Notes under the pieces: generated by a model
Seen by the model: the letters and a program-made list of their open reading frames with translations, nothing else
The model's database searches: none
What the model was told of the DNA's origin: nothing
Assembly: GCA_947246775.1 (NCBI GenBank)
Contig: CAMXTM010000129.1
Coordinates: 1-6,133 of the forward strand
Direction: 5' to 3'
Origin: an uncultured Clostridium sp.
Lineage (GTDB): Bacteria; Bacillota; Clostridia; Lachnospirales; Anaerotignaceae
Length of the DNA stretch: 6,133 bases
Part shown: positions 1 to 6,133 of the stretch, piece by piece
Position numbering within the stretch: position 1 is the first letter of the stretch
Layout of the letters: every line of letters starts with the position of its first letter
Translations under genes and position numbers: made by a program

Positions 1-1
1 T

Positions 2-1609
2 GATACTTTATCACTTAAGGGTATTTCATTATTACTACAATATGAAAATAATATTACTCAAACAGTTAATAATATAAATGATTTCGATGTGTACCATATT
101 GAAGCGCTACCTGCTCACAATACAATAGTAACAACAGAATATCATAATCAATCTATAAAAATATATAGCAATAACATATACGCAAATACAGATTTTATTA
201 TACTAGATGATATGGTTGCTCCAAAAAAAGAGATTATAAATAAGCAACCAATTTTAGAACTAATAGAAGAATGTAAAACAATATTAAATCAAACACATAT
301 CAAAAATACGAATGATAACACTTCTCAAGAACATACTAATGAAAATAACTCCGATTCATTCCAAGATACTGAAGACAATATTTCACAACAACTATACTAT
401 ATCGATGAAGATGATTTTAACTCATTCCAAAATACAATTTCTATTTCAGAAAAATTATTATCCAAAAAAGATATAACACAAAGCGAAATACAACAACAAT
501 ACAATATGTTACAAACAGCTTTACAAGAATTTGAAGCTAAAAGAGAATTGCAAAAAATAATAGCTGACCCTATTATAGTCGTAAGTAATTCTTCACCTAA
601 GCATGGTGAAAAAGAGGTTACCTTTACAATAGAAAATCTTGACCAAAATGTTACATATTACTATACATTAGATGGCAGTGACCCAACTACAGAAAGTGAA
701 GTATTTAAACAAGATGTTACATTGGTGCCACCAGAGGAAACAGAAGAAACAACAATTACTATAAAGGTACTTGCAGTACAAGGAGAAAATCAATCTGATA
801 TAGTGGAGCAAAAAGTAACTTATTCTGCTGCTGCTCTTACTATACCAATTGAAGAAATTTCTCTTTGTAATATAAATCCTCCAGCTTTGGGAGCAGAACC
901 TAATACAAATGTTTTATCTCAAAATACCGAGCAATATACTGTAACATCTTGCACTTGGAAAGAAAAAGATTCTGATAATTCTGAAAAAGAGGAAGAAAAA
1001 GAACACACAGAAGTTACTTCTGACACTACAGAAAAGGAAGAAAATTCCGATAACAAAGAAAAAGAAGTTTTTAAACCTGAAACAACTTACATAGCAGAAA
1101 TTCATTTGCAAGCAGTAAAATCTTATATTTTTAATCTTGAATCAGATATTAAACCAGAATTAAAAGGTGCTGAGATACCAAACGAAAAAGAAAAATATGT
1201 CTTAATAAATGATAATATAGATAGCGTTAAAATAGACAAAGAACGTTCTACAGCAAATGACTTGTATATATTCGTTACTTTTAAAGAGACACCTCCAGAA
1301 CCTACAAAGGAACTAGCACAGAAAGAATTGGATAAATTAATGCCACCAACAAATTTTAAAGTTCCTGTGCCTAGTTCTATAATAGATGATGAAGATTTGC
1401 GTAATGAAGCTATAGTAGCAGCAGCACAATCACAAATATCTAAATATTGGACAGTTAAATTTGAACAATCTTCCTTTATTAAATTACCAAATGGTCTAAC
1501 TCTTGTACAGGGTAAATTCACTATAGAAAGTAAGATAGATACATCTATAAGTGCTAGTAATGAACTTCCTATTGATGTAACGATAAATATTGAACCAGAA
1601 TCAGAATAA
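2..1609 (+). CDS. Mosaic surface/secreted protein with FIVAR-like, CHB_HEX_C-type and Ig-like modules (5'-partial)
   Basis: The frame is open from base 2 to the TAA at 1607-1609 (535 residues). The first possible start, a GTG at 89, has no ribosome binding site and lies inside continuous coding sequence, so the true start is off the left edge. Modules in order: an unrecognised segment (2-247); a FIVAR-like helical region (about 248-550) with the typical ITQSEI...LQTALQEF pattern; a chitobiase/hexosaminidase C-terminal-type beta module (566-829) with YTLDGSDPT; an Ig-like module (836-1298) with the Pro-Gly-Pro, Trp, Thr-Tyr and Phe spacing of clostridial surface repeats; and a last module (about 1301-1606). 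Such proteins usually sit outside the cell and bind glycans or build the envelope. The end (NIEPESE) shows no LPXTG or membrane anchor, so any signal peptide or anchor domain must be upstream. Exact function is unknown. It is convergent with the Ter operon and probably unrelated to it. Confidence 0.8.
   Translation, partial: DTLSLKGISLLLQYENNITQTVNNINDFDVYHIEALPAHNTIVTTEYHNQSIKIYSNNIYANTDFIILDDMVAPKKEIINKQPILELIEECKTILNQTHIKNTNDNTSQEHTNENNSDSFQDTEDNISQQLYYIDEDDFNSFQNTISISEKLLSKKDITQSEIQQQYNMLQTALQEFEAKRELQKIIADPIIVVSNSSPKHGEKEVTFTIENLDQNVTYYYTLDGSDPTTESEVFKQDVTLVPPEETEETTITIKVLAVQGENQSDIVEQKVTYSAAALTIPIEEISLCNINPPALGAEPNTNVLSQNTEQYTVTSCTWKEKDSDNSEKEEEKEHTEVTSDTTEKEENSDNKEKEVFKPETTYIAEIHLQAVKSYIFNLESDIKPELKGAEIPNEKEKYVLINDNIDSVKIDKERSTANDLYIFVTFKETPPEPTKELAQKELDKLMPPTNFKVPVPSSIIDDEDLRNEAIVAAAQSQISKYWTVKFEQSSFIKLPNGLTLVQGKFTIESKIDTSISASNELPIDVTINIEPESE
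302..391 (+). other. Asn/Ser/Asp/Gln-rich insert within the FIVAR-like module
   Basis: Thirty codons rich in Asn, Asp, Ser, Thr, Glu and Gln separate a helix-like segment (PILELIEECKTIL, from 248) from the rest of the FIVAR-like helical region (from 392). It looks like a disordered loop grown between two helices of one module. The module call rests on pattern only. Confidence 0.5.
566..829 (+). other. CHB_HEX_C-type beta-sandwich module
   Basis: This part of the surface protein carries YYYTLDGSDPT followed by a run of beta-strand-like sequence (TITIKVLAVQ, VEQKVTYS). The Y-x-L/T-D-G-S-x-P-T signature is typical of the chitobiase/beta-hexosaminidase C-terminal domain family, an Ig-like module repeated in many secreted bacterial proteins. 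Here it is an accessory module, since no hydrolase domain is visible in the window. Confidence 0.75.
959..1069 (+). other. Glu/Lys-rich charged insert within an Ig-like module
   Basis: Thirty-seven codons with 12 Glu, 7 Lys and 4 Asp lie between the conserved Trp (TGG at 956-958) and the Phe-x-x-x-Thr-Thr-Tyr strand (from 1070) of the module. In related surface modules this gap is normally a short loop. The insert is probably disordered and solvent-exposed. Confidence 0.55.
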
Positions 1610-1630
1610 AAAATTTACTTTATTATGGGC

Positions 1631-1659
1631 AAAGGCTGCTTTTTTTGAAAGCAGCCTTT
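1631..1659. terminator. Intrinsic terminator between convergent genes, possibly bidirectional
   Basis: A perfect 12-bp inverted repeat (AAAGGCTGCTTT, 1631-1642, paired with 1648-1659) encloses a 5-nt loop. On the + strand it begins 22 bp after the surface-protein stop codon and the 3' arm runs into a T-rich stretch (TTTACCTTTTAT). On the - strand it lies 23 bp after the last terD stop; there the 3' arm ends in TTT and a run of T occurs only further on (around 1607-1613). It can therefore serve both genes, with the + direction better supported. Confidence 0.85.
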
Positions 1660-1681
1660 ACCTTTTATCGTTTATTACCTT

Positions 1682-2266
1682 TTATACATTTACACCAAAA
1701 CTTCTACAAAGTGCTTCTAATCCACCTTGATAGCCACTACCTACAGCATTGAATTTCCAATCGTTACCATATCTATAGATTTCACAAACAACAATTGCTG
1801 TTTCAATAGAAAATTCTTCCATCAAATCATATTTTAATTCTTCTACACCAATCATATCATCTTCACTAGAACGTCTTGCTACACGCACATAAGCATTAGA
1901 AACTTGTCCAAAATTTTGACCCCTTTGTGTTGCTTCATGTATTGTAACGGTAATAGCAATTTTTTTGATTTCATCAGGTACTTTAGCAAAATTGATTAGT
2001 ATAACTTCATCATCACCCTCGCCTTCACCTGTCAGATTATCACCTGTATGCACAACAGCACCATTTCTTCCATCTAAATTATTATAAAATACAAAGTCTT
2101 CATCTTTTAAAACTTTTCCATTTTCCCCCAACAAAAATGCTGCGGCATCTAAGTCAAAATCATAACCACCATCATATTGGTTAGTATCCCAACCTAAACC
2201 AACTAAAGCTAATGTCATTGTTTTTCCTAAATTGACCCTTTGTCCTTTTGAAAGATTGATACCCAT
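1682..2266 (-). CDS. TerD family Ca2+-binding stress protein (paralogue 1, last gene of operon)
   Basis: A 194-residue protein, the usual length of single-domain TerD proteins (tellurium-resistance/general-stress family, like Bacillus YceC-E). It begins with the family pattern [11 protein letters not shown], then GLGWD (residues 23-27), FDLDAAAF (37-44) and the acidic loop [13 protein letters not shown] (75-87). In TerD structures these Asp/Glu residues bind Ca2+. The end, [12 protein letters not shown], is also typical. It is predicted to be cytoplasmic, with no signal or membrane segment. The ATG at 2264-2266 follows a good AAGGAG (2274-2279), 7 bases before the start, which fixes it. Its N-terminus is three residues shorter than paralogue 3 because the usual TKTNPGL is reduced to GKTM. 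The gap to the upstream terD is 29 bp and a terminator follows. Its role in stress or cation handling is inferred from the family; the specific ligand and phenotype are unknown. Confidence 0.93.
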   Translation of the reverse strand: MGINLSKGQRVNLGKTMTLALVGLGWDTNQYDGGYDFDLDAAAFLLGENGKVLKDEDFVFYNNLDGRNGAVVHTGDNLTGEGEGDDEVILINFAKVPDEIKKIAITVTIHEATQRGQNFGQVSNAYVRVARRSSEDDMIGVEELKYDLMEEFSIETAIVVCEIYRYGNDWKFNAVGSGYQGGLEALCRSFGVNV

Positions 2267-2295
2267 AACATCACTCCTTACTTCGTTTATTTATT

Positions 2296-2889
2296 TTATT
2301 GGAAACGTCTTGCCAATTCTACAAGCCCTTTGTCCTGTGTAGGTTGTCCTATCGCACTAAATTTCCATTCACCTTTATAACGATATACTTCACCAAATAC
2401 CATTGCTGTCATATTATCATAATTTTCAGAAAGATTATATTTGCAAAGTTCCTTATTTGTATCAGCATCTACAATTCTAATAAAAGCATTTTTAATCATA
2501 CCAAAATGCTGATTCCTTTCATATGCCTTATAAATGTTGACCACAAATACAATTTTTTCATAGTTAGCAGGCACTTTATTTAATTCTATAATAAGTTGCT
2601 CATCATCACCCTCACCAGCACCTGTTAAATTATCTCCCAAGTGTATAATCGCATCTGTTTTATGTTTTAAATTTCCAAAGTATACAATATCACTTTTATC
2701 TATCAATTTTCCTCCAGTACTACAAACAAGTGCTGAAGCATCACAGTCAATATCTTTTGCTTTTTTCATGCCAAAAAATCCCTTTTGTGGTTCTGCTGCG
2801 TCCCAGCCCAATCCCACAACAAGTCTTTTTAATCCAGCATTACCTTTTGTTAAATCTACTTTTTGTCCTTTTTGTAAATTTACTGACAT
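2296..2889 (-). CDS. TerD family protein, divergent subtype (paralogue 2)
   Basis: A 197-residue TerD-domain protein that starts [13 protein letters not shown] and keeps GLGWD (residues 26-30) and the Ca2+ loop GDNLTGAGEGDDE (85-97). It departs from its two neighbours after GWD. Instead of the Asn-x-Tyr-Asp-Gly-Gly-x-x-FDLDAA segment it has a longer basic, Phe/Gly-containing stretch (KGFFGMKKAK, 36-45) leading to DIDCDASALVC (46-56). The C-terminus is also different: GQPTQDKGLVELARRF replaces the GSG-QGGL-ALC ending. The acidic residues for metal binding are retained, so it is probably functional but specialised. This DIDCDAS type is a known branch of the family. The ATG is fixed by AAGGAG at 2898-2903, 8 bases upstream. 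It sits 29 bp after the AIM24 gene and 29 bp before the last terD, consistent with one transcript. Confidence 0.92.
   Translation of the reverse strand: MSVNLQKGQKVDLTKGNAGLKRLVVGLGWDAAEPQKGFFGMKKAKDIDCDASALVCSTGGKLIDKSDIVYFGNLKHKTDAIIHLGDNLTGAGEGDDEQLIIELNKVPANYEKIVFVVNIYKAYERNQHFGMIKNAFIRIVDADTNKELCKYNLSENYDNMTAMVFGEVYRYKGEWKFSAIGQPTQDKGLVELARRFQ
2845..2878 (-). repeat. 34-bp direct repeat, copy in terD paralogue 2
   Basis: These 34 bases are identical to 4173-4206. They encode the N-terminal [11 protein letters not shown] (residues 5-15) with the same codon at every position. This is coding sequence shared by paralogues, not a mobile repeat. Confidence 0.8.
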
Positions 2890-2918
2890 TTTGCCATCTC
2901 CTTTACTTTAAAATACAC

Positions 2919-3599
2919 TTAGCCTTTTGAAAAGCCCATAGAAGATACCCAACTAGAAAAACCATTTGGATTTCTTGTTTGTATCCATATTTGTCCTGCT
3001 CCTTTAAAGCGGCATACAAGCCCCTCGCCTGACATAATACTATTTGCCCAATTATTAGAGGCTTTCTCTATTTTATATTCCATGTTCTCTGTCCATGCTA
3101 CCAAATGACCATTGTCAATTACAATTTCTTCTCCTTGAGAAAGTGTAATATTATGCACAGCACCATAACTACTTAAAAACAATGTACCTTTTCCTCTTGC
3201 TTTTAATATAAAAAATCCTTCTTTAGAAAAAAGTCCTTTTGTTAAGTTTTGCACTTTTGTATCAATTTCAACATCTTCTGTAGATGCTAAAAAGCCATTT
3301 TTTTGTATAATTAAACCGTTTGTACCATCTAATTGTATATCAGTAATATCTCCTGGATAGGCATGAGCAAATAAAATTTCTCCACTTCCTCTAGTTGCTG
3401 TCAAATATTGAAAAAAGAATTTTTCTCCAGATAACATACGAGTTAGTCCTTTTTTAATGCCACCCTCTACACCACCTGTTACATCAATTGTAGAAGACAT
3501 AGCAATCATAGCATCAGACTCTGCTTTTAAACGTTCTCCCTTTTCAAGATGATACTTTACTATAGGAAAAGTGCCTTGATATAATATTTCATATTGCAC
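2919..3599 (-). CDS. AIM24 family protein (TIGR00266-like)
   Basis: A 226-residue protein recognised as AIM24/TIGR00266 from its start (MQYEILYQGTFPIVKYHLEK), the Gly-rich segment around residues 41-60 (TGGVEGGIKKGL, RMLSGE), and the strand GEILFAHAYPGDI (73-85). The length is normal for the bacterial family. These proteins form a double-stranded beta-helix of repeated strands; the fungal relative Aim24 is mitochondrial, while bacterial members have no firm biochemical role. There is no signal peptide or membrane segment. The start is a GTG (3597-3599); a stop lies ten codons upstream with no ATG between, and the protein matches the family from this residue. AIM24 genes are found near terD genes in other bacteria, so a scaffold or sensor role in the same stress module is plausible but inferred. 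Gaps are 36 bp upstream and 29 bp downstream. Confidence 0.9.
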   Translation of the reverse strand: MQYEILYQGTFPIVKYHLEKGERLKAESDAMIAMSSTIDVTGGVEGGIKKGLTRMLSGEKFFFQYLTATRGSGEILFAHAYPGDITDIQLDGTNGLIIQKNGFLASTEDVEIDTKVQNLTKGLFSKEGFFILKARGKGTLFLSSYGAVHNITLSQGEEIVIDNGHLVAWTENMEYKIEKASNNWANSIMSGEGLVCRFKGAGQIWIQTRNPNGFSSWVSSMGFSKG

Positions 3600-3606
3600 T
3601 ACGATT

Positions 3607-3613
3607 CCCCTCT
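3607..3613 (-). promoter_or_regulatory. Non-canonical ribosome binding site of the AIM24 gene
   Basis: On the - strand the sequence AGAGGGG ends 7 bases before the GTG start. The other four complete operon genes use AAGGAG and ATG. This site decides the GTG start, as no other start fits, and may give weaker translation. Confidence 0.6.
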
Positions 3614-3635
3614 TTTCTACACATTTTTATATTGA

Positions 3636-4217
3636 TTATGCTACACTAATACCATAATTTCCACAAAGTGCAGCTAAACCACCTTGAAAACCACTTCCAA
3701 TTGCATTGAATTTCCACTCTGAGCCATTTCTATATAATTCTCCAACAACTACAGCAGTCTCAATAGAAAAATCTTCTCCTAAATCATAACGAATTAACTC
3801 TGTATTATTTGCAGAATCTACTACTCTAATATAAGCATTAGAAACTTGTCCAAAGTTTTGTCTTCTATTTTCTGCATCATATATTGTCGCTGTAAATGCA
3901 ATTCTTTGTACATCAGCAGGCACTTTAGAAAGGTCAACCATAATTTGCTCATCATCTCCCTCACCTTCGCCTGTTAAATTATCTCCTTTGTGTACTACTG
4001 CTCCACTAGCATGACTCAAATTGCTATAAAATACAAAATCTCCTTGTTCTCTTACCTTTCCATTTCCTCCCAACAAAAATGCTGCTGTATCTAAGTCAAA
4101 AGCACTTCCACCATCATATTTATTGATGTCCCAACCTAAACCAATACACATCTTTGTCAATCCTGGATTTGTTTTTGTTAAATCTACTTTTTGTCCTTTT
4201 TGTAAACTAATAGGCAT
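3636..4217 (-). CDS. TerD family Ca2+-binding stress protein (paralogue 3, first terD of operon)
   Basis: A 193-residue canonical TerD protein: [18 protein letters not shown] at the N-terminus, GLGWD (residues 26-30), the [14 protein letters not shown] segment (34-47), and [13 protein letters not shown] (78-90). The acidic residues in the last two motifs are the Ca2+ ligands known from TerD structures. The C-terminal [32 protein letters not shown] and the overall pattern closely match paralogue 1, so these two are the nearer pair in protein sequence, while its first 15 codons share a 34-bp identity with paralogue 2. No signal peptide or membrane segment is present, so it is predicted cytoplasmic. 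The ATG at 4215-4217 follows AAGGAG (4227-4232), 9 bases upstream. It lies 52 bp after the small 88-residue gene, the widest gap in the operon, and 36 bp before the AIM24 gene. Family role: general or metal stress; the exact function is not established. Confidence 0.94.
   Translation of the reverse strand: MPISLQKGQKVDLTKTNPGLTKMCIGLGWDINKYDGGSAFDLDTAAFLLGGNGKVREQGDFVFYSNLSHASGAVVHKGDNLTGEGEGDDEQIMVDLSKVPADVQRIAFTATIYDAENRRQNFGQVSNAYIRVVDSANNTELIRYDLGEDFSIETAVVVGELYRNGSEWKFNAIGSGFQGGLAALCGNYGISVA
4173..4206 (-). repeat. 34-bp direct repeat, copy in terD paralogue 3
   Basis: Identical to 2845-2878 and in the same reading frame and residue positions (5-15). The identity stops sharply on both sides. 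It points to duplication or gene conversion between the two terD genes. Confidence 0.8.
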
Positions 4218-4269
4218 AAATCATCTCTCCTTTTTTCTTTTTACATCATTTAATATTTATAAGTAATTA

Positions 4270-4536
4270 CTAATACCATACTGCCTTTTCTATGCCACCT
4301 GCCTTTGCACCTGCAATAATAAGAGCAATATTGTTTTTACTAAACTGTATTAAACGGGCTATTTCTTCATCTGTAAAACCTACTACATTGCTTATTTGAT
4401 AGTTAGGCACTTTGCAGTCCATCGTTTTAAAGCCAAATTTTGCATCAGGTTGCTCAAAGTGTATTATAACATAATCATTCCATGCCGAATGAGATACCTC
4501 AATTTCATCATAATACGTACAATAATGAAAAAACAT
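4270..4536 (-). CDS. Unrecognised 88-residue protein between the Ca2+ ATPase and terD
   Basis: A small, complete gene (ATG 4534-4536, TAG 4270-4272) whose family I do not recognise. The N-terminal half looks beta-rich and aromatic (MFFHYCTYYDEIEVSH, DYVIIHFEQPDAKFGF). The second half looks helical, with TDEEIARLIQFSKNN followed by a hydrophobic, Gly/Ala-rich stretch (IALIIAGAKAGG) and the end EKAVWY. It has two Cys (positions 6 and 41) and no signal peptide; the hydrophobic stretch is too short and broken to call a membrane helix. Evidence that it is real: an excellent AAGGAG 6 bases before the ATG, a gap of only 14 bp after the ATPase stop, and a position inside a tight co-oriented operon. 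A regulator or partner of the pump or of TerD is possible, but nothing in the sequence proves it. Confidence 0.8.
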   Translation of the reverse strand: MFFHYCTYYDEIEVSHSAWNDYVIIHFEQPDAKFGFKTMDCKVPNYQISNVVGFTDEEIARLIQFSKNNIALIIAGAKAGGIEKAVWY

Positions 4537-4542
4537 ACTTTT

Positions 4543-4548
4543 CTCCTT
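4543..4548 (-). promoter_or_regulatory. Ribosome binding site of the 88-residue gene, directly after the ATPase stop
   Basis: AAGGAG on the - strand lies 2 bases beyond the ATPase TAA (4551-4553) and 6 bases before the ATG of the small gene. The placement suggests translational coupling between the two and confirms the ATG chosen. Confidence 0.75.
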
Positions 4549-4550
4549 TT

Positions 4551-6133
4551 TTAGTTCTTTCCTCTATAGAATAGCTTTCTTATCAAATCTACTGGTATAA
4601 TTGTGAAAGCTAATATTACCACAAATAGCCATTCTACTGCATTAAGTCCATAGCAACGCAATATTTCACCGCCAAAATAGGTCATACTTATCTGAACTAC
4701 TACAATCAAAAGCAATATTTTCAAAAATCCACTATTTCCACCAATATTATCAAAGAGATTCATTTTTTCTGTTCTCGCATTAAATGCATTAAATACAGAT
4801 GCAAAAATAAAGAATGCAAAATAGCCTGTCAGCATATATTTATTAGCAGGGTCATCTCTAAAAAATGCATCTGCTTCATGAAATACTAACATTCCCATAC
4901 TCATTAAAAATATCCACAAACTACCTACAATAATTTCACTCCACATATATTTACTAACAATTGCTTCATCTCTACGTTTCGGTTGCTCTTTCATATAACG
5001 TTTTAAAGCAGGTTCACCACCAAATGCAAGGGCGGCAAGTGTATCCATAACTAAATTTACCCATAATATTTGAGTAATAGACAATGGATTTTCCATACCC
5101 AAAAGTGGCGACATAAAAGATACTAATACTGCTGCAACATTGATTGTCAACTGGAATATAATAAATTTTCTAATGCTGTTGAAAATTGTTCTACCATACA
5201 ATATCGCCTTATCTATAGATGTAAAATTATCATCTAATATTACGATATCGCTTGCTTCTTTTGCTACTTCTGTACCACCACCCATAGCAAAACCGACATC
5301 GGCTTTTTTAAGTGCTGGAGAATCGTTGACACCATCGCCTGTCATGCCAACAACCAAATTTAATTCTTGTGCCAAACGGACTAAACGGCTCTTATCACTT
5401 GGCAAAGCCCTTGCTACAACTCTTAAATCTTTTAATTTTGATTTTAATTCATCATCAGAAAGTGCAAACAACTCATCACTTGTCAAAACAACTTCTTTAT
5501 CAGATGTTAAAAGTCCTGCTTCTTTTGCAATCGCAACAGCAGTATCTTTTCTGTCACCTGTAATCATAACAACTTGTACACCTGCATTATGCACTTCTTG
5601 TATTGCCTCAATAGATTCAGGGCGAACATCATCTCTAATACCTAATATTCCTACTAAAATATAGTCATCTTCTGGCAATACATCATTTTCGATTTTCTTT
5701 TCAGAAACAGCCAAGCCCAATACACGTATTGCTCTCATTGCTAACTCATTTATCTTAGTATTTACTACTTCTGGATTTAATTTTTGCTTTTCTCCATTTT
5801 CATCAAAATACCAACTACATTTTGCTATAATTTTTTCTGGTGCGCCTTTTAAAAGTGTATAGTTAAAATCTCCCTCCACTTGTGCAGCAGAATATTTATT
5901 ATCACTATTAAATGGTACAGATGCTACTTTTTTAATGTTATAGTTTGGTATTTGTTCAGGTAAAAATCCTAATACTGCCCTATCTGTACCATTGCCACCT
6001 ATAATTTTTCTTTTTCCCTCTTCTTGTGAAATTACTGCTGTTGTATTTTCCAGTATACTAATTGTTAAAATATCTTTTAGCTTTGGTGTAACTCTTTCTA
6101 ATTTATCCCACTCTAAGCCTCTGCCATTTATAA
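4551..6133 (-). CDS. Calcium-transporting P-type ATPase, PMCA-like type IIB (5'-partial, C-terminal ~527 residues)
   Basis: Predicted inner-membrane pump that uses ATP to expel Ca2+ from the cytoplasm. The frame is open to the right edge; the GTG at 5877-5879 is an internal Val, since clear N-domain sequence continues upstream (GRGLEWDKLERV, GTDRAVLGFLPEQ). Visible motifs: KGAPE of the nucleotide-binding domain (5835-5849), MITGD (5553-5567), TGDGVND (5322-5342) and the hinge following it. Six membrane helices, M5 to M10, follow. M5 has QLTINVAAV and M6 has NLVMDTLAALAFGGEP. The Asn of M5 (5139-5141) and the Asn and Asp of M6 (5055-5057, 5043-5045) match the single Ca2+ site of plasma-membrane-type pumps; the extra M5 Glu of SERCA is absent. 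The phosphorylated DKTGT and M1-M4 should lie just off the window. It is the most upstream gene seen of the operon; Ca2+ as substrate is a family-based inference, with Mn2+ an alternative. Confidence 0.92.
   Translation of the reverse strand, partial: INGRGLEWDKLERVTPKLKDILTISILENTTAVISQEEGKRKIIGGNGTDRAVLGFLPEQIPNYNIKKVASVPFNSDNKYSAAQVEGDFNYTLLKGAPEKIIAKCSWYFDENGEKQKLNPEVVNTKINELAMRAIRVLGLAVSEKKIENDVLPEDDYILVGILGIRDDVRPESIEAIQEVHNAGVQVVMITGDRKDTAVAIAKEAGLLTSDKEVVLTSDELFALSDDELKSKLKDLRVVARALPSDKSRLVRLAQELNLVVGMTGDGVNDSPALKKADVGFAMGGGTEVAKEASDIVILDDNFTSIDKAILYGRTIFNSIRKFIIFQLTINVAAVLVSFMSPLLGMENPLSITQILWVNLVMDTLAALAFGGEPALKRYMKEQPKRRDEAIVSKYMWSEIIVGSLWIFLMSMGMLVFHEADAFFRDDPANKYMLTGYFAFFIFASVFNAFNARTEKMNLFDNIGGNSGFLKILLLIVVVQISMTYFGGEILRCYGLNAVEWLFVVILAFTIIPVDLIRKLFYRGKN

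Noticed and set aside
89..91. GTG as the start of the surface-protein gene
   Set aside because: The frame stays open and protein-like back to base 2, and no ribosome binding site precedes the GTG; it is an internal Val codon.
914..1521. Open frames on the - strand opposite the surface protein, including a Phe-rich one
   Set aside because: The Phe-rich composition is simply the complement of Glu/Lys codons of the charged insert; neither frame shows protein-like features.
2299..2930. Open frames on the + strand opposite terD paralogue 2
   Set aside because: They are antisense to a clear TerD coding sequence and show no family features.
1682..4217. Tellurite resistance as the operon's function
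   Set aside because: TerD proteins occur widely in general stress systems; without TerB, TerC or other ter genes in view, the family name does not support tellurite resistance.
4258..4275. Imperfect AT-rich palindrome (core AGTAATTACT at 4262-4271) at the end of the 88-residue gene, a possible operator
   Set aside because: It overlaps the stop codon, is short and AT-rich in an AT-rich genome, and no -35/-10 pair is convincing in the 52-bp gap.
5140..5664. 174-residue open frame on the + strand
   Set aside because: It lies wholly opposite the conserved TGDGVND/MITGD region of the ATPase and has no recognisable domain; it is an antisense by-product.
5877..5879. GTG as the start of the P-type ATPase
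   Set aside because: The same frame continues upstream to the window edge with recognisable ATPase N-domain sequence; a start here would lack the DKTGT region and M1-M4.

Overview
The window looks like chromosomal DNA of a low-GC Bacillota bacterium, probably a clostridial-type anaerobe. This is inferred from the strongly AT-rich composition, the AAGGAG-type ribosome binding sites and the style of the surface-protein modules at the left end. No rRNA, tRNA, CRISPR array or mobile element was seen.

Left part (1-1609, + strand): the C-terminal 535 residues of a mosaic surface or secreted protein. Its reading frame is open to the left edge, so the gene begins outside the window. In order it holds an unrecognised N-terminal segment, a FIVAR-like helical module, a chitobiase/hexosaminidase-C-type beta module (YTLDGSDPT), and two Ig-like modules of the kind common in clostridial surface proteins. 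Two hydrophilic low-complexity inserts interrupt the modules. A 12-bp-stem terminator (1631-1659) lies between this gene and the convergent operon.

Right part (1682-6133, - strand): six co-oriented genes with gaps of 14 to 52 bp, read right to left. They are the C-terminal part of a PMCA-like Ca2+ P-type ATPase (start beyond the right edge), an unrecognised 88-residue protein, a TerD protein, an AIM24-family protein, a divergent TerD protein and a third TerD protein. All five complete genes have their own Shine-Dalgarno site. No internal promoter or terminator is convincing, so the promoter is probably to the right of the window.

The operon pairs a predicted Ca2+ pump with three predicted Ca2+-binding TerD proteins and a beta-helical AIM24 scaffold. 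This fits the Ter-type stress modules of bacteria: the pump would export Ca2+ (or a similar cation) at the membrane, and the TerD proteins would bind it or sense it in the cytoplasm. Tellurite resistance itself cannot be inferred. The least explained parts are the 88-residue protein and the division of labour between the TerD paralogues.
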